From NCBI GenBank assembly GCA_025934635.1, contig JAICWX010000305.1:1-10317 (forward strand): a stretch of 10,317 bases of DNA. Direction: 5' to 3'. The notes below the pieces were generated by a model. It saw only the letters and a list, made by a program, of their open reading frames with translations, ran no database searches and was not told where the DNA came from. Each line of letters begins with the position of its first letter. Position 1 is the first letter of the stretch. The position numbers and the translations under genes were made by a program. Source of the DNA: Streptosporangiaceae bacterium (GTDB lineage Bacteria > Actinomycetota > Actinomycetes > Streptosporangiales > Streptosporangiaceae). Shown in pieces: positions 5,565-10,317 of the stretch.

Positions 5565-6443
5565 GTGAGGCTGGCCGCACTGTACACCGATGGCACGACG
5601 GATCCCCGGCTGCACCTCGCCGTCGACGGCGGGTTCGCGCCCGTCGAGGAGGTCGCGGCGGCGGCCCGGCGCCCCGGCCTGGCCGGGCTGCGTGACGTGG
5701 GCGACCTGTACGCTCGCGGCGCGGACGCGCTCGCCGACCTCCGCGCCATCGCGCCGCGCGCCCAGGCCACCGTGGCGCCCGAGGCCGTCAGGTACGCCCC
5801 GCCGGTGCTCCGCCCCGGCAAGATCGTCTGCGTCGGCCTCAACTACGCCGACCACATCGCCGAGAGCCGCGGCGTGGCCCCCGACCGGATCGTGCTGTTC
5901 GCCAAGTTCCCGTCCTGCCTGATCGGGCACCAGGACCAGATCCGCTACCCGGCCGTCACCACCCAGCTGGACTACGAGGGCGAGCTCGCCGTGGTGATCG
6001 GCCACCCGGCCAGCAACGTCGCAGTCGAGCAGGCGCTGGACTACGTCGGCGGCTACACGATCATCAACGACGTCTCCGCCCGCGACCTGCAGGGCTCCGA
6101 GCCGCAGTGGATCCGGGGCAAGGCGCTGGACACCTTCGCCCCGCTCGGCCCGGTCGTGCTGGACGCGGCGGCGGCGCCCGCGGTGGCCGACATGCGGCTG
6201 CGCACGCTGGTGAACGGCGACGTGCGCCAGGACGCCAGCTGCGCGCAGATGATCACCGGCGTGCCGGAGCTCATCTCCTACATCTCGCACGGGATCACGC
6301 TGGAGCCGGGCGACATCATCGCCACCGGCACGCCGTCCGGCGTCGCCCTGGGCATGAAGCCGCCGGTGTGGCTCCAGCCCGGGGACAAGATCAGCATCGA
6401 GATCACCGACATCGGCGAGCTCGTCAATACGATCCAGGCCTGA
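5565..6443 (+). CDS. Fumarylacetoacetate hydrolase (FAH) family protein
   Basis: A 292-residue FAH-family enzyme. The core begins at PGKIVCVGLNYADHIAE (84-100). Metal ligands are expected at Glu138 and Glu140 in DYEGELAVVIG and at Asp169 in NDVSARDLQ. QWIRGKALDTFAPLGPVV (181-198) and ATGTPSGVALGM (253-264) are diagnostic. The family hydrolyses or decarboxylates 2,4-diketo acids or hydrates 2-keto-pentenoates, using Mg2+ or Mn2+; members act in aromatic meta-cleavage and in sugar-acid routes such as 2,4-diketo-3-deoxy-fuconate or rhamnonate cleavage. The GTG at 5565 has AAGGAG (5550-5555) 9 nt upstream. The 139-bp gap after the IclR gene, with its own promoter-like signals, suggests it may be expressed partly apart from the SDR gene. 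The exact substrate is unknown. Confidence 0.93.
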   Translation: MRLAALYTDGTTDPRLHLAVDGGFAPVEEVAAAARRPGLAGLRDVGDLYARGADALADLRAIAPRAQATVAPEAVRYAPPVLRPGKIVCVGLNYADHIAESRGVAPDRIVLFAKFPSCLIGHQDQIRYPAVTTQLDYEGELAVVIGHPASNVAVEQALDYVGGYTIINDVSARDLQGSEPQWIRGKALDTFAPLGPVVLDAAAAPAVADMRLRTLVNGDVRQDASCAQMITGVPELISYISHGITLEPGDIIATGTPSGVALGMKPPVWLQPGDKISIEITDIGELVNTIQA

Positions 6444-6472
6444 CCGTGCCCCCGGGCTGCTAGCCCACCGGT
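6443..6472. terminator. Possible bidirectional hairpin between FAH and sulfotransferase genes
   Basis: Outer arms ACCG (6443-6446) and CGGT (6469-6472) enclose inner arms GGGCT (6454-6458) and AGCCC (6462-6466) with a 3-nt loop. It spans the 16-bp gap between two converging stop codons and overlaps the sulfotransferase stop. No T-tract is present; actinobacterial terminators often lack one. Confidence 0.4.
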
Positions 6473-7473
6473 AACCCCACGCTGCTCGGCTCGTTATCCG
6501 GACACGAATTATCCGGACAAGAATTATCCGGACGCGAATTGTCCGGGTGCGAGTAGTCCCAGGCCGCGCAGATCCCGGCCAGGTCGGCCGGCATCTCATC
6601 GGGCAGCGGAGCGGCCGGCTGGATCCGGCCGGACCTGATGTTCAGCGAGCTGTCGCCCAGGCCGGCCGTGAAGCCGTCGTGCTCGAACTTGCCGTATTCC
6701 AGCATGGCCGGCTCGAACGGCACGCCGAGGAAGTCGCACAGCCCCCGGACGACCGTGTCCGGTGCGGTGGTCAGCTCCTCGTAGCGGACGTCGAAGCCAG
6801 CCTGGGACTCGCGGGCCTGCTCCAGCGCGGTCATGTACCTGACCACCTTGGCGACGGACTCGTCCACGCTGCCGTCCTTGCCCGGGTGCCACTCCGGGTT
6901 GAACGAGGCGTGCAGCGAGGCCACCACCGCGGCCGGGTGCCGCAGCAGGTAGACGAACTTCGCGTCCGGCCAGCAGGCGGCTATCCGGTCCCAGATCAGC
7001 ACGTTGCTCGGCGTCTTGACCACGAGCCGGGGCTTGCCGCTGCGCTGGAGCGCCTCGGCCAGCACGCGGTCCCACAGCATGTACTCCAGGTCATCCACGG
7101 TCAGCTGGAGACCGTCGATGGACGCCTTGATCCACTGCGTGTCCGCGCGCACCTCGAGCTGCTTGAGCGGCAGCTCGGGGGGAGCGTAGAGCCCGGAATG
7201 GCTGCCCAGGATGGCACGCAGCAGCGTGGAGCCCGACCGGGGGGCGGAGAAGATGAAGACCGGCTCCGTCAGCAGCCGTCCGCCACCTCCAGGCGGCAGC
7301 TTCCAGACAGGACCCGTCCGCGGACGGGCAAGGTGGTACCCGGTTGCGCGCACTAGCACCGAGTTGATCATTTTTGGTGGCGGAGTCCGCCAGGCCCGGT
7401 CCGCCAGCGGGCGGGTTAGCTGATACCCGATAGTGCGCTCGAGTACCGCGTTGACCCGCTGTCTGCGGTCCAC
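6460..7473 (-). CDS. Sulfotransferase family protein
   Basis: A 337-residue protein with the PAPS-binding signatures of sulfotransferases. The 5'-phosphosulfate loop is SAPRSGSTLL (76-85) after a beta strand. The 3'-phosphate site is RHPAAVVASLHASF (178-191), with Arg178 and Ser186 as likely contacts. It should transfer sulfate from PAPS to a hydroxyl or amine acceptor; the acceptor is unknown. The open frame continues far upstream (to 8592), but that part is only the antisense of the peptidase gene. The GTG at 7473 is chosen because it includes both copies of a duplicated N-terminal motif (residues 7-32 and 36-61). The ATG at 7371 (KMINSVL) is the alternative and would lose the first copy. 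Neither has a strong ribosome-binding site. The C-terminus ends in SxPDN repeats (308-327). It converges on the FAH gene and diverges from the peptidase gene. Confidence 0.85.
   Translation of the reverse strand: MDRRQRVNAVLERTIGYQLTRPLADRAWRTPPPKMINSVLVRATGYHLARPRTGPVWKLPPGGGGRLLTEPVFIFSAPRSGSTLLRAILGSHSGLYAPPELPLKQLEVRADTQWIKASIDGLQLTVDDLEYMLWDRVLAEALQRSGKPRLVVKTPSNVLIWDRIAACWPDAKFVYLLRHPAAVVASLHASFNPEWHPGKDGSVDESVAKVVRYMTALEQARESQAGFDVRYEELTTAPDTVVRGLCDFLGVPFEPAMLEYGKFEHDGFTAGLGDSSLNIRSGRIQPAAPLPDEMPADLAGICAAWDYSHPDNSRPDNSCPDNSCPDNEPSSVGLPVG
6493..6552 (-). repeat. Four 15-bp tandem repeats encoding SxPDN in the sulfotransferase tail
   Basis: Units at 6493-6507, 6508-6522, 6523-6537 and 6538-6552 share a TTATCCGGACnnGAA pattern; the last is more diverged. 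Read on the minus strand they give SHPDN, SRPDN, SCPDN and SCPDN, just before the final residues. The run is in frame and likely extends a flexible tail, with two Cys residues added. Confidence 0.9.
7291..7455 (-). repeat. Duplicated 26-residue N-terminal motif of the sulfotransferase
   Basis: Residues 7-32 (7455-7378) and 36-61 (7368-7291) align without gaps with 12 of 26 identities: the pattern is [VI]N[AS]VLxR..GY.L.RP.....W..PP. The spacing is 29 residues. The DNA has diverged, so the duplication is not recent and appears kept at protein level. Confidence 0.7.
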
Positions 7474-7538
7474 CCAGACATCATGCCGGACGGATGCTTC
7501 CGTGGCAGTACATCGGCGAACGCCGCGCCACTGATCGT

Positions 7539-7552
7539 TACTCTGGTCACTG
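7539..7552 (+). promoter_or_regulatory. -10 box suggesting a leaderless peptidase mRNA
   Basis: TACTCT (7539-7544) fits TAnnnT and ends 7 nt before the GTG at 7552. There is no purine-rich ribosome-binding site before that GTG, so transcription may start at the start codon, as in many actinobacterial leaderless genes. No clear -35 was found. Confidence 0.4.
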
Positions 7553-8658
7553 TGAACACTCACGATCCGCACAAATCCACACCCAGTGGCAAGCCCCGGG
7601 CCCGCGCCCTCGGCATCCCGTTCGGCGGCCAGCCCGGCCCGCTGAACGCCATCACCGACGTGGCCGGGGTCGAGGTCGGCTACGTCACCCTGATCGAGGG
7701 CGACGGCGTCCGCACCGGCGTCACCGCGATCCACCCCCGCGGCCCGGCCGGCACCGGTGACCCGGTCGCGGCCGGCTTCCACTCCCAGAACGGCAACGGC
7801 GAGATGACCGGGGTCTCCTGGATCAACGAGTCCGGCACCTTCGACGGCCCGGTCGCGATTACCAATACCCACGCGGTCGGCCTCGCGCACGCCGGGATCA
7901 TCGCCTGGACCGTCCGGCACCACCCGGTGGTGGCCGAGGAATGGCTGCTCCCGGTGGCCGCCGAGACCTGGGACGGCTGGCTCAACGACATCAACGGCGC
8001 CCACGTCACCGAGGCCCACGCGGTCGCCGCGATCGAGGCGGCCCGGCCGGGGCCGGCCGAGGAGGGCTCGGTCGGCGGCGGCACCGGGATGAACTGCTAC
8101 CACTTCAAGGCCGGCTCCGGCACGGCCTCCCGGATCGTCGACGGCCATACGGTGGGCGTGTTCGTGCAGGCTAATTTCGGTGCCCGCCGCGAGCTGGTGA
8201 TCGCCGGGGTGCCGCTCGGCGAGGCGCTGGCCGACGACGACCCGATGGCGGAGCTCAGCCTGCTCCCGCCCGGTTCCGGCTCGGTCATCGCCCTGGTGGC
8301 GACCGACGCGCCGCTGTTCCCGCACCAGTGCCAGGCGCTGGCCCGCCGGGTCACCTCCGGGCTGGCCCGGACCGGGACCAGCGGGTCGCACTTCTCCGGC
8401 GACCTGTTCCTGGCCTTCTCGACCGCCAACCCGGGCGCGTTCAGGCCGGAGGACCAGAAAAAGCGGTCCCGGCTGGAGTTCCTGCCCTGGGAGATCATGG
8501 ACCCGTACTACGAGGCGGTCGTGCAGGCTACCGAGGAGGCCGTCATCAACGCGCTGGTCGCGAACGAGGACATGACCGGCCGCGACGGGCACCGCACCCC
8601 GGCCCTGCCCCGCGACCGGGTCACTCAGCTGCTAACCGAGGCCGGCCGTCTCCGGTAG
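7552..8658 (+). CDS. P1 family peptidase (DmpA-type L-aminopeptidase / D-esterase, S58)
   Basis: A 368-residue Ntn-fold peptidase. GPLNAITDVAGVEVGYVTL near the N-terminus is characteristic. EEGSVGGGTGMNCY (170-183) and QANFGARREL (206-215, with Asn208 as a probable active-site residue) follow. GSGSVIALVATDAPL contains the Gly243-Ser244 bond where family members cut themselves; Ser244 then becomes the N-terminal nucleophile of the beta chain. Such enzymes release N-terminal L-residues, beta-amino acids or D-amino acid esters/amides. No signal peptide is seen, so it is probably cytoplasmic. The open frame extends to an ATG at 7483, but GTG 7552 fits the family's usual start and avoids the sulfotransferase start region. 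The last 27 bp overlap the amidohydrolase gene on the other strand. Confidence 0.93.
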   Translation: MNTHDPHKSTPSGKPRARALGIPFGGQPGPLNAITDVAGVEVGYVTLIEGDGVRTGVTAIHPRGPAGTGDPVAAGFHSQNGNGEMTGVSWINESGTFDGPVAITNTHAVGLAHAGIIAWTVRHHPVVAEEWLLPVAAETWDGWLNDINGAHVTEAHAVAAIEAARPGPAEEGSVGGGTGMNCYHFKAGSGTASRIVDGHTVGVFVQANFGARRELVIAGVPLGEALADDDPMAELSLLPPGSGSVIALVATDAPLFPHQCQALARRVTSGLARTGTSGSHFSGDLFLAFSTANPGAFRPEDQKKRSRLEFLPWEIMDPYYEAVVQATEEAVINALVANEDMTGRDGHRTPALPRDRVTQLLTEAGRLR

Positions 8659-9549
8659 CCCGAACAACCCCACCGGACTCTCCCAGCACACCGCCCGCAG
8701 CCAGTCCGCACCGAGGCCGAGCCGGGCGAGCGCGGCGATCTGCGTCGCGTACGGGTAGGGGATGTTCGGGAAGTCGCTGCCGAGCAGGATCTTCCCGGCC
8801 ATCCCCAGCTCACGTACCCGCGGCCGGAGCGCCGCGGGGAACGGCGCCAGCTGGTCGAAGAAGCTGGTGAAGACCATCGTGGTGTCCAGCCGCACCTGCT
8901 CGTACTTCTCCGCCAGGCGCAGGAACTCGCCGTAGTCAGGCGCGCCTAGGTGGGCCACGATGGCCGTCAGGTCCGGGTACCGCGCCATCAATTCACCGAA
9001 CGGGGCTGGCCCCGTGTGCTCGTTACCCACCGGCGCATGTCCTGCGTGGACGACCACTGGCACCTTCGCCTCGCTCAGCAGCCCCCACACCTCGTCCAGC
9101 AGCGGGTCGGTCGGCGTGAACTTGCCTACCTGCAGGTGCACCTTGAACACGCGCGCGCCCGCGTCCAGCGCCGTCTGCACGTAGCGCGCCGCCCCCGGCT
9201 CGGGGTAGAACGTCGCCGACGGCAGGCACCCCGGCGTGGCCTGGCCGAACGCCAGCGTCCAGGCGTTCAGGTCGGCCGCCATCTGGGGCCGGTGCGCGTA
9301 GGCCAGCGCGCTGAACATTCTGACCTGCATGGACCGCAGCTGTGCCACCCGTTCGTCGTCGGACCACTTGTACCGGATCGGCCAGCTGGTGCCGAGCAGC
9401 GGCCCGGCCGCGTCGAAGTACTCCCACACCCGCCTGAGCATCCGCGGCGGCAGGAAATGGGTGTGCACGTCGGCCAGGCCGGGCACGCCCAGCGCCCGGC
9501 AGAACGCCGGCAGGTCAGTGTCTTCCTCCGGCAGCAGCGCATGATCCAT
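8632..9549 (-). CDS. Amidohydrolase family protein (amidohydrolase-2 type, PF04909-like)
   Basis: A 305-residue TIM-barrel metal hydrolase. Likely metal ligands are the HxH pair His29/His31 in DVHTHFLP, His168 in VVVHAGH, His200 in IVAHLGAP, and Asp259 in LLGSDFPNIP. This subfamily includes decarboxylases and hydrolases related to ACMS decarboxylase and to 4-sulfomuconolactone or other lactone/dihydroxybenzoate-type enzymes, so C-C or C-N cleavage are both possible; the substrate is not evident. The ATG at 9549 is chosen because the frame upstream (to 9705) is Gly/Ala-rich with no family resemblance and the HxH motif then falls at the usual distance. The ribosome-binding site is weak. It converges with the peptidase gene (27-bp overlap), and the two may be unrelated in function. 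Confidence 0.9.
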   Translation of the reverse strand: MDHALLPEEDTDLPAFCRALGVPGLADVHTHFLPPRMLRRVWEYFDAAGPLLGTSWPIRYKWSDDERVAQLRSMQVRMFSALAYAHRPQMAADLNAWTLAFGQATPGCLPSATFYPEPGAARYVQTALDAGARVFKVHLQVGKFTPTDPLLDEVWGLLSEAKVPVVVHAGHAPVGNEHTGPAPFGELMARYPDLTAIVAHLGAPDYGEFLRLAEKYEQVRLDTTMVFTSFFDQLAPFPAALRPRVRELGMAGKILLGSDFPNIPYPYATQIAALARLGLGADWLRAVCWESPVGLFGLPETAGLG

Positions 9550-9615
9550 CCCCTGATTCAACCCCGCCCGCACCGCCGCCGCTCCACCGCCTGCCGAGAT
9601 TTCGCCCGGCCTGCA

Positions 9616-9651
9616 GTTCTGAGATTTCTGAGGCAGGTTATGTATCAGAAC
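9616..9651. promoter_or_regulatory. Inverted repeat in an A+T-rich island upstream of the amidohydrolase
   Basis: GTTCTGA (9616-9622) and TCAGAAC (9645-9651) are perfect inverted arms around a 22-nt spacer. TCTGAG also occurs twice directly (9618-9623 and 9627-9632). On the minus strand the spacer holds TAACCT, a TAnnnT -10 candidate. The site lies 67-102 bp before the ATG at 9549, a good place for an operator/promoter of that gene. Confidence 0.45.
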
Positions 9652-9726
9652 CGCGGCGTCCGCCTCTGTTCCGGTGAGAGGTGCGGTCAAGGCTGCCCAT
9701 GCCACTCACACGGGGGAACACGGCAT

Positions 9727-9791
9727 CGGAGAGGCGATGTCGGGGGTCCTCTCCGCTGCCGTGGCCCCGCCAGGCCCGGCCGCCGGAGAGG
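9727..9791 (-). terminator. Hairpin(s) just after the DHFR-like gene, with three complementary arms
   Basis: CGGAGAGG occurs at 9727-9734 and 9784-9791, and its exact complement CCTCTCCG at 9748-9755. The middle arm can pair with either neighbour, giving loops of 13 or 28 nt. The 9748/9791 hairpin begins 1 nt beyond the stop of the DHFR-like gene and likely acts as its terminator; no U-tract follows. The alternative pairing could be a switch or simply a repeated terminator arm. Confidence 0.5.
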
Positions 9792-9792
9792 C

Positions 9793-10317
9793 TCAGGGCT
9801 TGACGTACCGGAGCAGCAGCACCTGCGCCGCGGTCCTGGCCTCGGCCAGCCGCAGGCTCACCGGCATGCCCACCCCGTCGAACAGGCACAAGCCGCCGCC
9901 GACCACGATCGGGAACACCATCAGCCGGTACTCGTCGACCAGCCCGGCCGTGTGCAGCGCGCTGACCAGCCGCCCGCTGCCCGCGACGAGGATCTCGCCG
10001 GCCTGCTCCTTCAGCCGCGTGACCTCCTGCACCGGGTCGCCCCGCAAGATCGTGCTGTTGTTCCAGCTCGCGTCCGTCAGCGTCGAGGAGACCACGTACT
10101 TCGGCATCCCGTTCATCCGCTGACCGAACGGGTCGGAGTCCATCTTCGGCCACGCCGCCGCGAAGCCCTCGTAAGTCCGGCGCCCGAGCAGCATCGCGTC
10201 CGCGCTCATCAGCTCCTCCGACTTGAACGCGTCACCGTCCTCGCCCCGGTCGAACTGGAACGCCCACCCCCCGTGCGGCGACTTCTCCGAACCACCCGGA
10301 TCCTCGATCACCCCGTC
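9793..10317 (-). CDS. Dihydrofolate reductase family protein (RibD C-terminal-like), 5' end outside window
   Basis: The frame runs off the right edge with DGVIEDPGG, which matches the usual SLDGxIEDPxG segment a few residues into this family. The GTG at 10311 is therefore probably an internal Val codon and the true start lies beyond the window. Visible motifs are MLLGRRTYEGFAAAWP, KYVVSSTL, ILVAGSGRLVSAL and LVDEYRLMVFPIVVGGGLCLF, which form the NADPH-binding DHFR/RibD-like fold. Members are typically ~180-200 residues and of unknown substrate; only a few N-terminal residues are missing. It reads toward the amidohydrolase gene but is separated from it by 243 bp and a hairpin. Confidence 0.9.
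   Translation of the reverse strand, partial: DGVIEDPGGSEKSPHGGWAFQFDRGEDGDAFKSEELMSADAMLLGRRTYEGFAAAWPKMDSDPFGQRMNGMPKYVVSSTLTDASWNNSTILRGDPVQEVTRLKEQAGEILVAGSGRLVSALHTAGLVDEYRLMVFPIVVGGGLCLFDGVGMPVSLRLAEARTAAQVLLLRYVKP

Noticed and set aside
5541..6599. 352-residue minus-strand frame across the FAH gene
   Set aside because: Antisense shadow; the + strand carries all conserved FAH motifs and metal ligands.
6547..7356. 269-residue + strand frame across the sulfotransferase gene
   Set aside because: Antisense shadow of the sulfotransferase; no domain seen.
7474..8592. N-terminal extension of the sulfotransferase frame to 710 residues
   Set aside because: The added part is the exact antisense of the P1 peptidase gene, which has clear family motifs; the extension has none.
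9550..9705. 52-residue N-terminal extension of the amidohydrolase
   Set aside because: Gly/Ala-rich with no family similarity and it would place the operator-like repeat inside coding sequence; ATG 9549 gives the usual family length.

Overview
The window looks like chromosomal DNA of a high-GC actinobacterium. It is very G+C-rich, coding frames end mostly in G or C at third positions, GTG is used as a start, promoter -10 boxes have the TAnnnT form, and the partial 5S rRNA at the left edge has an actinobacterial-looking sequence. The left edge is the end of an rRNA operon read left to right: the 3' part of 5S rRNA and a long terminator hairpin. No phage, IS element, CRISPR array or tRNA was seen.

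Layout. (1) 1-140: 5S rRNA end and terminator. (2) 179-2371 (+): a 730-residue protein with a long Arg/Ser/Gly/Asp-rich disordered N-terminal half containing SDRRPY-type repeats, a TPR-like helical domain, and a strongly acidic tail. (3) 2368-3132 (-): a class IV PLP-dependent aminotransferase or lyase, converging on the TPR gene with a 4-bp overlap. (4) 3133-3800: a long gene-poor stretch with two mutually exclusive hairpins, a C-rich quadruplex-capable stretch, and a well-formed promoter whose -35 box lies inside a perfect inverted repeat. (5) 3801-6443 (+): a probable catabolic operon of an SDR dehydrogenase, an IclR-family regulator and a fumarylacetoacetate hydrolase (FAH)-family enzyme. 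(6) 6460-7473 (-): a PAPS-dependent sulfotransferase-like protein with a duplicated N-terminal motif and a pentapeptide-repeat tail. (7) 7552-8658 (+): a self-processing P1/DmpA-type aminopeptidase, divergent from the sulfotransferase. (8) 8632-9549 (-): an amidohydrolase-2 family metal hydrolase. (9) 9793-10317 (-): a dihydrofolate-reductase-like (RibD C-terminal) protein running off the right edge.

How it may work together. The SDR, IclR and FAH genes form the only clear functional unit. A plausible reading is oxidation of a hydroxy acid or sugar acid followed by hydrolytic C-C cleavage or hydration of a 2-keto (acyl-pyruvate-like) product, with the IclR protein sensing the substrate and acting at its own promoter and at the FAH leader. 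The peptidase and amidohydrolase could supply amide or peptide hydrolysis, but nothing in the sequence ties them to the operon. Nothing here is a proven new system. The most unusual items are the charge-segregated repeat protein next to the rRNA operon, the promoter/operator architecture at 3694-3737, the overlapping hairpins at 3357-3387, and the repeats at both ends of the sulfotransferase.
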